64,000 nucleotides of DNA from Lutimaribacter degradans (GTDB lineage: Bacteria; Pseudomonadota; Alphaproteobacteria; Rhodobacterales; Rhodobacteraceae). The stretch lies in NCBI RefSeq assembly GCF_023703375.1, contig NZ_JAMQGO010000004.1, positions 62,001 to 126,000 of the forward strand, given 5' to 3'. Shown here one piece after another: positions 29,013-39,655 of the stretch (the stretch's first letter is position 1; each line of letters begins with the position of its first letter). The position numbers were made by a program, and so were the translations under genes. The notes beneath the pieces are model-generated. The model was not told where the DNA came from, made no database searches, and saw nothing but the letters and a program-made list of their open reading frames with translations.

Positions 29013-29954
29013 ATGCTGACGATCCTTTGGCTTGTGCTGGGGCTGGTGGCGCTGACAGTGGCGGGGCTGGTCTGGTTCACTTGGAACACCAAACGCAAGG
29101 TCGAGGCCGCGGTGCCCCCGCGCGGGCAGTTCATCGAGATATCGACCGGGCGGCTGCACTATGTCGACAAGGGCCAGGGCCCGGCCATCGTGATGGTGCA
29201 CGGGCTGGGCGCGCAACTGGGCAATTTCGATTACGCGCTGGTTGACGCGCTGGCCGAGACCCATCGCTGCATCGCCATCGACCGGCCCGGCATGGGCTGG
29301 TCGGAGCGGCCCGAGGGCGCGGCAGCCAACCCGCGCGCGCAGGCCGGCTACGTGGCCGAGGTGATCGACAAGCTGGGGCTGGACCGCCCGCTGATCGTGG
29401 GTCATTCGCTTGGGGGTGCAATCGGCGTTTGCCTTGCGCTGGACCACCCCGAAAAGATCCGTGGGCTGGCCTTGCTGGCCCCGCTCACGCGCGGGGGCGA
29501 TGCGCCCTCGCCCGCATTTGCCAGCCTTGGCATAAGGTCGCCGCTGATGCGGAAGATTGCCGCATGGACGCTGGCCACGCCTATGGGCATGCGCAGCACC
29601 GACCTGGTTTTCGATCTTGTATTCGGCCCCGACCGGGTGCCCGCCGATTACGGCACGAAAGGTGGCGGGCTGTTGGGGCTGCGGCCCGGGTCGTTCGTCG
29701 CGACCAGCCGCGATTACGTGGCGTCGATGACGGATATCAAGTGGATGCGCGCCGGCTATGCCGAGATGCCCGTTCCAATGGCCGTTCTGTTTGGCGAGGA
29801 CGACAGGATCCTGTCGGCCGAGACCCAGGGGCGCAAGCTGGTGGCCGAGCATCCCGCGATCACGCTTGAACTGATCGCCGGCGGGCACATGTTGCCGCTG
29901 ACCCGGCCCGAGGCCTGCACCGATTTCATCCGGCGCAACGATCCGGGGGTTTAG
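29013..29954 (+). CDS. Alpha/beta hydrolase, membrane-anchored
   Basis: A 313-residue alpha/beta hydrolase with an N-terminal membrane helix (about 1-22) that probably anchors it facing the periplasm. The oxyanion HGLGAQ motif is followed by the nucleophile Ser132 in GHSLGG, the acid near 259 in FGEDDRIL and the histidine near 291 in GGHMLPL. Substrate unknown; the fold covers esterases, dehalogenases and lipases. ATG 29013 is preferred over the TTG at 29007. It converges on coaD, 6 bp away. Confidence 0.85.
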   Translation: MLTILWLVLGLVALTVAGLVWFTWNTKRKVEAAVPPRGQFIEISTGRLHYVDKGQGPAIVMVHGLGAQLGNFDYALVDALAETHRCIAIDRPGMGWSERPEGAAANPRAQAGYVAEVIDKLGLDRPLIVGHSLGGAIGVCLALDHPEKIRGLALLAPLTRGGDAPSPAFASLGIRSPLMRKIAAWTLATPMGMRSTDLVFDLVFGPDRVPADYGTKGGGLLGLRPGSFVATSRDYVASMTDIKWMRAGYAEMPVPMAVLFGEDDRILSAETQGRKLVAEHPAITLELIAGGHMLPLTRPEACTDFIRRNDPGV

Positions 29955-29960
29955 GCCCGC

Positions 29961-30458
29961 CTAGCCTTTGTCCAGCTTGGCCAGAAGCCTGTTCTTGACC
30001 AGGGGCGGGATGAATTTCGACACGTCGCCATCGAGCCGGGCGATTTCCTTGACCAGCTTCGACGCGATCGCCTGGTGGCGTGCATCGGCCATCAGGAACA
30101 CGGTTTCAACCGAGCTGTCGAGCGCGCGGTTCATCCCGACCATCTGGAATTCATACTCGAAATCGGCCACCGCGCGCAGGCCGCGCACGATCACCTGCGC
30201 GCCCACGTCATGGGCGCAGTTGATCAACAGGTTCTCGAACGGATGCGCCACGATCTCGGTGCCGGTTTCCTCGCTCAGGGCCTTGCACTCGGATTCGATC
30301 ATGTCGACCCGCTCTTCCAGCGAGAACAGCGGCCCCTTGTCACGATTGATCGCCACACCGATCACCAGCCGGTCAACCAGTGTCGCCGCGCGGCGGATGA
30401 TGTCGATATGACCCAGGGTGATCGGGTCGAAAGTGCCGGGGTAGAGGCCGATGCGCAT
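29961..30458 (-). CDS. coaD: Phosphopantetheine adenylyltransferase
   Basis: Penultimate step of coenzyme A synthesis: 4'-phosphopantetheine plus ATP gives dephospho-CoA. 165 residues, with the nucleotidyltransferase motif GTFDPITLGH at residues 8-17 and RGLRAVADFEYEFQMVGMNR in the middle. GAGGGACAGTC fixes the ATG at 30458; the frame continues upstream to 30500 without a better start. Confidence 0.97.
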   Translation of the reverse strand: MRIGLYPGTFDPITLGHIDIIRRAATLVDRLVIGVAINRDKGPLFSLEERVDMIESECKALSEETGTEIVAHPFENLLINCAHDVGAQVIVRGLRAVADFEYEFQMVGMNRALDSSVETVFLMADARHQAIASKLVKEIARLDGDVSKFIPPLVKNRLLAKLDKG

Positions 30459-30543
30459 GACTGTCCCTCGCTCAACGCGTTTTTGGTTGCCAGCACGCAA
30501 TAATATTGCCCGGCGGAATGCAACCCGATTTTGCCCGGGCCGC

Positions 30544-30978
30544 CTAATGGCCCATGATCATGCCCTCCAGCGCGTTGCGTTCCATCGCCAGTTCTTCCAG
30601 CCGCGCCTTGACCACGTCGCCGATGGTCACGATCCCCACCAGCGCGCCGTTCTCGGTGACCGGCATGTGGCGAAACCGGCCATCGGTCATGCGTTGCAAC
30701 ACGTTGTCGGCGGTATCCTCGCGGCGGCAGCAACTGGGGTTGCGGGTCATCATTTCGTCGACCGTTTCCGACAGGCAGACCGCCCCGCGCAGGGCCAGGT
30801 TGCGCACGATGTCGCGTTCGGAAAGGATGCCCTCGACCGCCGCGCCATCGCTTGAAACGATCACGCCGCCGATCCGACGTTCGGCCAGGATCTGCGCGGC
30901 ATCCGACACCAGCATGCCCGGCTTGACCGTGATAACAGGGCCCTCGCCCTTGGATTTAAGGATCTGATGGACCAGCAT
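30544..30978 (-). CDS. CBS domain protein
   Basis: A 144-residue protein made of a tandem CBS pair: the first about 10-60 (VITVKPGMLVSDAAQILAER), the second about 75-130 (MTRNPSCCRREDTADNVLQRM, RHMPVTENGALVGIVTIGDVV). Stand-alone CBS pairs bind adenine nucleotides and act as energy or redox sensors for partner proteins; no partner is obvious here. The doubled cysteine in PSCCRR is unusual. GGAGGGCGCGTC precedes ATG 30978. Confidence 0.88.
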   Translation of the reverse strand: MLVHQILKSKGEGPVITVKPGMLVSDAAQILAERRIGGVIVSSDGAAVEGILSERDIVRNLALRGAVCLSETVDEMMTRNPSCCRREDTADNVLQRMTDGRFRHMPVTENGALVGIVTIGDVVKARLEELAMERNALEGMIMGH

Positions 30979-31049
30979 GACGCGCCCTCCCTTTGCTCGT
31001 GCAGGCCGGATCAGCGTCGCGCGGCCGCGACATTCTGTCAAGTTTGCGC

Positions 31050-31955
31050 TCAGCTTCGCGCTTCAAGCCGCGCAACCTCGGCGCGCAACCCCTCGCTCAG
31101 GGCGGCGGCGAACCTGTTCAAACGCTCAAGCCGCTGGTCGTCGGCGTGACGGATCAGGTAGAAACTGCGGGTCAGGCTGATCTTGTCGGGCAGCACCTTG
31201 AGGATGCCGTGGCCCGAGGGAATGGCAAAGTCATGCACCACGCCGATGCCACCGGCCTTGCGCAACCAGTTGAACTGAACCGAAACCGAGTTCGAGGCCA
31301 TGGTTACCCGCTCGACCCCGATCTCGTTCAGGTAATCCAGTTCCTTGTCGAAGATCATGTCGGGGATGTAGCCGATGATCCGGTGACCGCGCAGATCATC
31401 AAGCGTCTTGATGGGCGGATGATGCTTGAGATAGGCGCGCGATGCCGCAAGGTGCAGCTTGTAATCGGTGATCCGCTGCACCAGCAGGCGGCCGGTGGCG
31501 GGCGGGCTGACGCCGATGGCCATGTCTGCCTCGCGCTTGGACAGGTTCACCACGCGCGGCAGCGCGACGATCTGCACTTCGAGGTCGGGGTTCTCGGCCA
31601 TGATCTGCGTGCAGACCTGCGGCAGAAGGTAGTTGGCGCACCCATCCGGCGCGCCAATCCGAATTTGCCCCGACAGGCTGCCGGCCTGGCCCTGGACCTC
31701 TTCCAGGGCGCCGGCCATGGCCTGTTCGGCCCGTTCGGCATGGGTCAGCAGGCGCTGGCCCGCATCCGTCATCGCGTAGCCCTGGGGCGATTTGGCGAAA
31801 AGCGCGGTGCCCATCCCCTCTTCCAGCCGGGCGATGCGGCGGCCCACGGTGGCCGGATCGACGCGCAGCAGCTTGCCCGCGCCCGACAGGCTTTCGGTGC
31901 GGGCCACGGCCAGAAAGATGCGCAGGTCGTCCCAATGGATGTCGGTGCCGCTCAT
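31050..31955 (-). CDS. LysR family regulator divergent from mmsA
   Basis: A 301-residue LysR regulator with the N-terminal winged helix (HWDDLRIFLAVARTESLSGAGKLL; RRIARLEEGMGTALF) and an effector domain from about 90 (GQIRIGAPDGCANYLLPQV). It faces mmsA across 105 bp that contain an imperfect inverted repeat, the usual LysR arrangement, so it probably controls the valine-degradation genes and itself. Its inducer may be a valine catabolite, by position only. Confidence 0.88.
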   Translation of the reverse strand: MSGTDIHWDDLRIFLAVARTESLSGAGKLLRVDPATVGRRIARLEEGMGTALFAKSPQGYAMTDAGQRLLTHAERAEQAMAGALEEVQGQAGSLSGQIRIGAPDGCANYLLPQVCTQIMAENPDLEVQIVALPRVVNLSKREADMAIGVSPPATGRLLVQRITDYKLHLAASRAYLKHHPPIKTLDDLRGHRIIGYIPDMIFDKELDYLNEIGVERVTMASNSVSVQFNWLRKAGGIGVVHDFAIPSGHGILKVLPDKISLTRSFYLIRHADDQRLERLNRFAAALSEGLRAEVARLEARS

Positions 31956-31967
31956 GTCCTGCCCCCT

Positions 31968-32025
31968 CTTGCAAATTCGCAATACCTTTTTGGAATCTTG
32001 CCTCTATACCTGTGAATTTTGCAAG
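31968..32025. promoter_or_regulatory. Candidate LysR binding region between the regulator and mmsA
   Basis: CTTGCAAATTC at 31968-31978 and GAATTTTGCAAG at 32014-32025 are inverted copies differing by one extra T, 35 bases apart, in the divergent intergenic region. TATACC at 32005-32010 could be the mmsA -10 element. The spacing suits two contact sites of a LysR tetramer. Confidence 0.4.
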
Positions 32026-32060
32026 CCTATCCTGTCGGTGATAGATCAGAGGAGGATTCC

Positions 32061-33560
<1,500 letters not shown>

Positions 33561-33623
33561 GCCTGACACACCAGAATGCCGCGCGGCCCCCGGTCGCGCG
33601 GCATTGCCTTGCCGGATCGGGAC

Positions 33624-34046
33624 ATGGCGGTTTCCTATCATATATTCCCCGATAAGGGCTTGGTTTACGTCCGTTACTCCGGGTTTGTCCGGGCGGATGA
33701 AACCCTGGATGCGTTCGCGCGTTTCATGACAGATGCCGAAGCCGGGCGCTGCCACAGGCACCTGGTCGATCTGCAAGATGTCACCGGCATTGCCCTCGAC
33801 CACCCCGGATTGCTGCACATGCAGGCCCGCAAGGCGGATTTCCTGGGCACAGGCGGCGCCGAAACGCTGATGGCCTATTTCGCGACAACGCACGAAACCA
33901 TCAAGCTGGCATGCATGGTGCAACGCAGCTGGGATGGCCTGCGCGGCGTGGTTGCCCGCATTTTCGACGACGAGGCGCAGGCGCTGTCGTTTCTGGGGGT
34001 TGCCGGGCTGAACATGGCCAGGTTGCGGGCCGTCGCACCCGGGTAG
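33624..34046 (+). CDS. Unknown protein, STAS/SpoIIAA-like in appearance
   Basis: A soluble 140-residue protein with strong third-position G/C bias. The start AVSYHIFPDKGLVYVRYSGFVRADE and the pattern LVDLQDVTGIALDHPGLL resemble the SpoIIAA/STAS-like fold found in many uncharacterised alphaproteobacterial proteins, but this is a visual likeness only. No active-site motif. It stands 63 bp behind mmsA. The start is uncertain: ATG 33624 has only a weak ribosome binding site and the frame is open to 33576. Confidence 0.65.
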   Translation: MAVSYHIFPDKGLVYVRYSGFVRADETLDAFARFMTDAEAGRCHRHLVDLQDVTGIALDHPGLLHMQARKADFLGTGGAETLMAYFATTHETIKLACMVQRSWDGLRGVVARIFDDEAQALSFLGVAGLNMARLRAVAPG

Positions 34047-34163
34047 AGCGACCAGCTTGCGCCGGCTGGCAGCACGTCTGCCGCCTTGGCATGGCCCATG
34101 CACCCTTCCACTTGTTTTCGCGCACGATCCCTGCTGAACTGACCCGGCAGGGAGGATCAGCCG

Positions 34164-35297
34164 ATGGCCATCGCACAACCGGATTTCACCATCGGCATCG
34201 AAGAGGAATACCTGCTGGTCGATCGCGACAGCCTGGCCCTGTCGCCCGCCCCCACCGAGTTGATGGAACGCTGCGGCGCCGCGCTGGAGGGGCAGTTCAG
34301 CCCCGAATTCCTGGATTGCCAGGTGGAAATTGGCACCCGTGTCTGCGCCGACGTGGCCGAGGCGCGCGACGACCTGCGCCACCTTCGCAGCACCGTGGCG
34401 CGTATCGCGGCCGATTACAACCTGGCCCCCATCGCCGCCTCGTGCCACCCGTTTGCCGATTGGCGCCAGCAGCACCATACCGACCGCGACCGTTACAACA
34501 GCCTGCGCCAGGATCTTGCCGGCGTGGTGCGGCGGATGCTGATCTGCGGGATGCATGTGCATGTTGGAATCGACGCCCCCGACCAGCGCATCGACCTGAT
34601 GAACCAGCTTGCCTATTTCCTGCCGCATCTTCTGGCGCTGTCCTGTTCCTCGCCCTACTGGCAGGGTGAGGATACCGGCCTGTCCTCGTATCGGCTGACG
34701 GTGTTCGACAACCTGCCGCGTACCGGCCTTCCGCCGCGGCTGGAAAGCTGGGGCAGTTTCGAACGCTCGGTGGCCGCGCTGACCGAGCTGGGCGTGATCG
34801 AGGATGCCAGCAAGATCTGGTGGGATCTGCGCCCCTCGTCCCGTTTTCCCACCATCGAGGCGCGCATTTGCGATGGTTCGCCGCGGGTGGAAACCACGCT
34901 GACGCTGGCGGCGCTGGTCCAGTCGCTGACGCGGATGCTGTGGCGGCTGAGCCTGAAGAACCAACGCTGGCGAATCTACGACACCTTCCTGGTCGACGAA
35001 AATCGCTGGCGCGCGCAGCGGTATGGCCTGTCGCAGGGGCTGATCAATTTCGGCGCGCACGAGATCGTGCCCCCTGACATGCTGGCCGACGAACTGGTGG
35101 CCCTGGTGGCCGAGGATGCCGCCGCACTGGATGCGCTGGCCGAGGTCGAAAACACCCGCGCCATCGTGGCGACGGGCAATTCCGCCAGCCTGCAACGCGG
35201 CGTTTATGCGCGCGCACGAGAGTTGGGCCGCGACCATGACGCGGCGATGCGCGCCGTCGTGGCCCACCTGATAGACGAGTTTCACGCCGATCTCTGA
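34164..35297 (+). CDS. Carboxylate-amine ligase, GCS2/YbdK family
   Basis: A 377-residue ATP-dependent ligase of the glutamate-cysteine ligase 2 family. [13 protein letters not shown] near the N-terminus is the family signature; GMHVHVGI (near 130) and [16 protein letters not shown] complete the ATP/metal site. YbdK proteins have weak gamma-glutamylcysteine synthetase activity, and the true substrate is unknown. AGGGAGGATCAGCCG precedes the ATG. It sits inside the valine gene group without an evident link to it. Confidence 0.9.
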   Translation: MAIAQPDFTIGIEEEYLLVDRDSLALSPAPTELMERCGAALEGQFSPEFLDCQVEIGTRVCADVAEARDDLRHLRSTVARIAADYNLAPIAASCHPFADWRQQHHTDRDRYNSLRQDLAGVVRRMLICGMHVHVGIDAPDQRIDLMNQLAYFLPHLLALSCSSPYWQGEDTGLSSYRLTVFDNLPRTGLPPRLESWGSFERSVAALTELGVIEDASKIWWDLRPSSRFPTIEARICDGSPRVETTLTLAALVQSLTRMLWRLSLKNQRWRIYDTFLVDENRWRAQRYGLSQGLINFGAHEIVPPDMLADELVALVAEDAAALDALAEVENTRAIVATGNSASLQRGVYARARELGRDHDAAMRAVVAHLIDEFHADL

Positions 35298-35337
35298 ACC
35301 CCGGTTCCAACCGTTGAAAAACTGCTGTAAGGATTGG

Positions 35338-35359
35338 GAATTAAACAGTCGTTCAATTC
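35338..35359 (+). promoter_or_regulatory. Imperfect dyad before the acyl-CoA dehydrogenase gene
   Basis: GAATT at 35338-35342 and AATTC at 35355-35359 are part of a 22-bp dyad in which eight of the nine outer base pairs are complementary (AAC/GTT inside). It ends 22 bases before the ATG and could be an operator for a TetR- or LysR-type regulator of the valine genes. Confidence 0.35.
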
Positions 35360-35381
35360 GCCGCATCCCGGGAGGAGACAG

Positions 35382-36527
35382 ATGGATTACGCACTGAGCG
35401 AAGAACAGACCGCCATCTTCGACATGGCCCATGCCTTTGGCCAGGAACATATCGCGCCCTTCGCGCAGCATTGGGAAAAACAGGGCACCATCCCCAAAGA
35501 GCTGTGGCCCAAGGTGGCCGAGCTGGGGCTGGGCGGGATCTACGTCTCCGAGGAATGGGGCGGTTCTGGCCTGAGCCGCCTGGATGCGACGCTTGTGTTC
35601 GAGGCGCTGGCCATGGCCTGCCCTTCGGTGGGGTCGTTCCTGTCGATCCACAACATGTGCGGCGGCATGATCGACAAGTTCGGCAGCGATGAAACCAAGC
35701 AGAAATGGCTGCCCGACCTGTGCGCGATGAACAAGGTCTTTTCCTATTGCCTGACCGAACCGGGCAGCGGCTCGGACGCGGCGGCGCTGCGCACGCGTGC
35801 GGAAAGGACGAACGAGGGGTATCGCCTGAACGGCACCAAGGCGTTCATTTCGGGCGGCGGCTATTCCGATGCCTACGTGACAATGGTGCGCACCGGCGAC
35901 AAGGGGCCCAAGGGCATTTCGACGGTCGTTGTCGAATCGGGCGCCGACGGGCTGAGCTATGGCGGGCTTGAAGACAAGATGGGCTGGCGCAGCCAACCCA
36001 CAGCGCAGGTGCAGTTCGACGATTGCACCGTACCGCTCGACAACCTGATCGGTGAAGAGGGCCGCGGGTTCAGCTATGCCATGGCGGGGCTGGATGGCGG
36101 CCGGTTGAACATCGCGGCCAGTGCGCTGGGAGCCGCGCAGCAGGCGTTGAACCTGACGCTGGCCTACATGGGCGAGCGCAAGGCCTTCGGCCAGACCATC
36201 GACCAGTTCCAGGCCCTGCAATTCCGCCTGGCCGAGCAAGAGGTAAAGCTGGAATCGGCCCGCACCTTCCTGCGGCAGGCCGCGTGGAAGCTGGACAATG
36301 GCGCGCATGACGCGACCAAGTTCTGTGCCATGGCGAAACTCCTGGTCACCGACAACGCCTTTGACGTGGCCAACCAGTGCCTGCAATTGCATGGCGGCTA
36401 TGGCTACCTGGCCGATTACGGGGTGGAAAAGATCGTGCGCGATTTGCGCGTGCACCAGATCCTGGAAGGCACGAACGAGATCATGCGCATGATCATCAGC
36501 CGCCAGATGCTGGCCGATCGCGGCTGA
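35382..36527 (+). CDS. Acyl-CoA dehydrogenase, probably isobutyryl-CoA dehydrogenase
   Basis: A 381-residue flavoprotein oxidising an acyl-CoA to the enoyl-CoA and passing electrons to ETF. FAD/substrate motifs CLTEPGSGSDAAALRT (near 125) and KAFISGGG are present, and the catalytic glutamate is Glu362 in LEGTNEIMRM. Placement with mmsA, a 3-hydroxyisobutyryl-CoA hydrolase and mmsB points to isobutyryl-CoA from valine. GGAGGAGACAG sets the start at 35382. Confidence 0.92.
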   Translation: MDYALSEEQTAIFDMAHAFGQEHIAPFAQHWEKQGTIPKELWPKVAELGLGGIYVSEEWGGSGLSRLDATLVFEALAMACPSVGSFLSIHNMCGGMIDKFGSDETKQKWLPDLCAMNKVFSYCLTEPGSGSDAAALRTRAERTNEGYRLNGTKAFISGGGYSDAYVTMVRTGDKGPKGISTVVVESGADGLSYGGLEDKMGWRSQPTAQVQFDDCTVPLDNLIGEEGRGFSYAMAGLDGGRLNIAASALGAAQQALNLTLAYMGERKAFGQTIDQFQALQFRLAEQEVKLESARTFLRQAAWKLDNGAHDATKFCAMAKLLVTDNAFDVANQCLQLHGGYGYLADYGVEKIVRDLRVHQILEGTNEIMRMIISRQMLADRG

Positions 36528-36566
36528 GCGCCTGCCGGGCCTTGCCGCTGAAACACCGGGGGAGAC

Positions 36567-37607
36567 ATGACCGAGATCGACATTCGCACCGAGGGCCGCG
36601 CCGGGCGCATCACCCTGAACCGGCCCAAGGCGCTCAATGCGCTGACATATGACATGGCTATGGCTCTGCATGCCGCCTTGCGCGACTGGCGCCACGACGA
36701 CGCGGTGCGTGTCGTCGTGATCGACGCGGCCGGTGACAAGGCGTTCTGCGCGGGCGGCGACATTGCCGACCTCTATCGCAGCGGCACCGAGGGCGATTTC
36801 ACCTATGGCCGCACGTTCTGGGCCGATGAATACCGCATGAACGCGGCGTTGTTCGAGTTCCCGAAACCCGTGATCAGCCTGATGCAGGGCTTTGTCATGG
36901 GCGGAGGCGTGGGCGTGGGCTGTCACGGCAGCCACCGCGTCGTGGGCGACAGCAGCCAGATCGCCATGCCCGAATGTGGCATCGGGCTGGTGCCCGACGT
37001 GGGCGGCTCGCTCCTCTTGGCGCGGGCGCCGGGGCGGCTGGGCGAATACCTGGGCCTGACGGCGGCGCGCATGGGGCCGGGCGATGCCATCGTGGCCGGC
37101 TTTGCCGACCACTACCTGCCCGAGGATCAGTGGCCCGCCCTGATCGCACGGCTGTGCGAAACCGGCGACGCGGCAGACGTGGCCGCCGCCGCCCTGCCCA
37201 CACCGCAAGGCACGCTTGCGCCGCAGATGGACCGTATCAACGCGCTGTTCAACGAGGGCAGCCTGCCCGCCATTCTGGCCGCGCTGCGCGCCGATGACAG
37301 CGAGCTGGCCGCAAGCGCGCTCAAGTCGATCACCCGCAATTCCCCCCTGTCGATGGCCGTGACGCTTGAAATGCTGAAACGGCTGCGCGCCGGGGCGGGG
37401 ATTCGCGCCGCGCTCGACATGGAATACCGCTTTACCTGGCGCGCGATGGAACAGGCCGATTTCCTGGAAGGAGTCCGTGCCGCCATCATCGACAAGGATC
37501 GCAACCCGCAATGGCGGCATGACCTCGACACGGTCAGCCCGGACGACGTCGCCGCCTTGCTGGAACCGCTGGGCGCGGACGCCCTGACATTCGAGGAGGA
37601 GGAATAA
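36567..37607 (+). CDS. 3-hydroxyisobutyryl-CoA hydrolase (HIBCH-like)
   Basis: A 346-residue crotonase-fold protein with GDKAFCAGGDIADLY (about 54-68), MGGGVGVGCHGSHRV and MPECGIGLVPDVGGS; the length and the C-terminal part RNPQWRHDL match 3-hydroxyisobutyryl-CoA hydrolases rather than hydratases. It frees 3-hydroxyisobutyrate for the next enzyme. GGGGGAGAC precedes the ATG. Its acidic C-terminus (FEEEE) is encoded by the GAGGAGGAATAA that also forms the ribosome binding site of mmsB, 3 bp downstream. Confidence 0.9.
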   Translation: MTEIDIRTEGRAGRITLNRPKALNALTYDMAMALHAALRDWRHDDAVRVVVIDAAGDKAFCAGGDIADLYRSGTEGDFTYGRTFWADEYRMNAALFEFPKPVISLMQGFVMGGGVGVGCHGSHRVVGDSSQIAMPECGIGLVPDVGGSLLLARAPGRLGEYLGLTAARMGPGDAIVAGFADHYLPEDQWPALIARLCETGDAADVAAAALPTPQGTLAPQMDRINALFNEGSLPAILAALRADDSELAASALKSITRNSPLSMAVTLEMLKRLRAGAGIRAALDMEYRFTWRAMEQADFLEGVRAAIIDKDRNPQWRHDLDTVSPDDVAALLEPLGADALTFEEEE

Positions 37608-37610
37608 GCC

Positions 37611-38483
37611 ATGAAAATCGGATTCATCGGACTAGGCAACATGGGCGCGCCGATGGCCGCCAACCTTGTCGCCGCCGGGCACGAGGTGACAGGCTATGAC
37701 GTGGCGGGCGTCACCGTCGACGGCGTGGCGCAAGCCGCCAGCGGGCCCGAGGCCGCCAAAGGGGCCGAGGTGGTGATCACCATGCTGCCCAATGGCCAGA
37801 TCCTGCGCAACGTCGCCGACGAGCTTGTCCCCGCGATGGAGGCTGGCGCGACGCTGGTCGATTGCTCGACCGTCGATGTCGACAGCGCCCGCGCCGTGGC
37901 CGCGCAGGCGGAAAAGGCGGGCCTTGGCTTTGTCGATGCGCCCGTGTCGGGCGGTGTGGGCGGCGCCACCGCGGGCACGCTGACTTTCATGTGCGGCGGC
38001 AGCGCGGATGCCTTTGCCAAGGCCGAGCCGCTGTTCGACATCATGGGACAAAAGGCCGTGCATTGCGGCGAGGCGGGCGCAGGCCAGGCAGCCAAGATCT
38101 GCAACAACATGATCCTGGGCGTGACCATGATCGCGACCTGCGAGGCCTTTGCCCTGGCCGACAAGCTGGGGCTGGACCGGCAAAAGATGTTCGACGTGGT
38201 CAGCACCTCGTCGGGCTATAGCTGGACGATGAACGCCTATTGCCCCGCGCCGGGTGTGGGCCCGCAATCGCCTGCTGACAACGATTACAAACCCGGCTTT
38301 GCGGCCGAATTGATGTTGAAAGACCTCGGGCTTTCGCAGCAAGCCGCCGAAGCGGTGGACGCCGATACCCCGATGGGCCAGGCGGCGCTGGCGCTTTACC
38401 GGCAATTCGTCGAGGACGAGGGCGGAACGGGGCGCGATTTCAGCGCCATGTTGCCCCGGTTCGAAAAACGCGGGCGCGGCTGA
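37611..38483 (+). CDS. mmsB: 3-hydroxyisobutyrate dehydrogenase
   Basis: NAD-dependent oxidation of 3-hydroxyisobutyrate to methylmalonate semialdehyde, the substrate of MmsA. 290 residues: nucleotide-binding GFIGLGNMGAPMA at 4-16, substrate motif DAPVSGGVGGATAGTLTFM near 111-129, and the catalytic lysine near 162 in GAGQAAKICNNM. Translation is coupled to the upstream hydrolase, whose last codons supply the ribosome binding site. Confidence 0.96.
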   Translation: MKIGFIGLGNMGAPMAANLVAAGHEVTGYDVAGVTVDGVAQAASGPEAAKGAEVVITMLPNGQILRNVADELVPAMEAGATLVDCSTVDVDSARAVAAQAEKAGLGFVDAPVSGGVGGATAGTLTFMCGGSADAFAKAEPLFDIMGQKAVHCGEAGAGQAAKICNNMILGVTMIATCEAFALADKLGLDRQKMFDVVSTSSGYSWTMNAYCPAPGVGPQSPADNDYKPGFAAELMLKDLGLSQQAAEAVDADTPMGQAALALYRQFVEDEGGTGRDFSAMLPRFEKRGRG

Positions 38484-38522
38484 ACGCTTGGCGCGGATGC
38501 GCGCGCGGGCTATGTCATCGTC

Positions 38523-39179
38523 ATGACATGGTCCCCCGACAGCACGCCACTGGCCACGCTTGACGCGCCCGACCGGGCGCGCCTTGCCGCCCTGCCCGCG
38601 CAAACGCTCTCTGCCGGCGCGGTTCTTTTTCGCCCCGGCGACCGTGTGCAGGGATACGCCTTCGTCTTGTCGGGATGCGTCGATGTCTGCCTGACGGGCG
38701 CGTCGGGCCGCGAAATGCTGCTTTACTCGGTCGAACCGGGCCAATCCTGCATCCAGACGACAATGGGCCTTTTGTCCGACAGCGATTATTCCGCCGAGGC
38801 CCAGGCCACCTGCACCACGCAACTGGTGCTGATCCCGCGCGCCATGTTCCTGGACCTCATGAACCGCTCGGCCCCTTTCCGGGCCCTGGTCTTTGGGGCC
38901 TTCGCGCAGCGCATGCAGACGATGATGACGCTTCTGGAAAAGGTCGCGTTTACCCGCGTCGAATGCCGCCTGGCCGACAGGCTGTTGCTGCTGGCCGGCG
39001 GTGGCAGTACCGTGCGAGCCACCCAATCGGAACTGGCCACCCAAGTCGGCACCGCGCGCGAGGTGGTCACGCGCCGGCTTGATGCCTGGGCACGGCGCGG
39101 GCTGGTGCGCACGGGGCGCGGCACGGTCGAGATCCATGACAAGGACGCCCTGGCCCGGATCGCCAGCGGCGAAATGTGA
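38523..39179 (+). CDS. Crp/Fnr family transcriptional regulator
   Basis: A 218-residue regulator with an N-terminal cyclic-nucleotide-like beta barrel (about 25-115) and a C-terminal winged helix (ATQSELATQVGTAREVVTRRLDAW near 165-188). Cysteines are present near 52, 57, 77 and 97, but not in the N-terminal Fnr 4Fe-4S pattern, so an oxygen-sensing cluster is unlikely. It stands 69 bp before a DUF2892 gene and may control it. No clear ribosome binding site precedes ATG 38523. Confidence 0.85.
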   Translation: MTWSPDSTPLATLDAPDRARLAALPAQTLSAGAVLFRPGDRVQGYAFVLSGCVDVCLTGASGREMLLYSVEPGQSCIQTTMGLLSDSDYSAEAQATCTTQLVLIPRAMFLDLMNRSAPFRALVFGAFAQRMQTMMTLLEKVAFTRVECRLADRLLLLAGGGSTVRATQSELATQVGTAREVVTRRLDAWARRGLVRTGRGTVEIHDKDALARIASGEM

Positions 39180-39248
39180 CGCGGTCACAGACGCGCACCG
39201 CGCGAGTTGGTATCATCACGCCACATCCGACGATAAAGGAGTCGACCA

Positions 39249-39446
39249 ATGACCAAGAATATCGGCAATTTCGAACGCATTCTGCGCATCGTGGTGGGCG
39301 TCGCCCTGATCGCGGGCTTTTTCCTCAATGGCGGCGGCGGGTATAGCTGGCTGTACCTGCTGGGCATCATCCCGCTGGCCACCGGCATTATCGGCTGGTG
39401 CCCGCCCTATCAGTTGCTGGGCATCAATACCTGCAAGACCAAGTAA
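39249..39446 (+). CDS. DUF2892 family membrane protein
   Basis: A 65-residue membrane protein (MTKNIGNFERILRIVVG at the start, then two hydrophobic segments, ending in CPPYQLLGINTCKTK) of the DUF2892 family, the same unit found as the membrane part of YgaP-type rhodaneses. The two cysteines near the C-terminus may take part in sulfur or redox chemistry. AAAGGAG lies 8 bases before the ATG. The upstream Crp/Fnr gene is a likely regulator. A bulged hairpin at 39479-39507 follows and may end the transcript. Confidence 0.88.
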   Translation: MTKNIGNFERILRIVVGVALIAGFFLNGGGGYSWLYLLGIIPLATGIIGWCPPYQLLGINTCKTK

Positions 39447-39478
39447 TGCGCCCCGCGAGTCGCCCCGCACCCTAGTTA

Positions 39479-39507
39479 GCAGGTCACCGCGCAAAGGCGC
39501 GACCTGC
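39479..39507 (+). terminator. Possible terminator hairpin after the DUF2892 gene
   Basis: GCAGGTC pairs with GACCTGC, with an inner GCGC/GCGC stem and an ACC bulge. No T run follows, so it may be a weak or Rho-assisted stop. A second hairpin, GCAGGCC-GAACT-GGCCTGC at 39621-39639, lies just beyond the end of uvrA. The rest of this 209-bp gap shows nothing I can name. Confidence 0.4.
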
Positions 39508-39655
39508 GACAAGGGGCGGCGCGACTTGCATCACGCCTGCAAAGGCACGTTCAAGGGTCACGATGTGGTGGCGCCACCCCCGGCCAAGAGTTACCAAGCG
39601 GGATCAAAGCGCACAGTCGCGCAGGCCGAACTGGCCTGCACGGCCCGTTCGCGCG

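Noticed and set aside
37632..39188. A 518-codon minus-strand frame
   Set aside because: Antisense to mmsB and the Crp/Fnr gene, with no recognisable domain.
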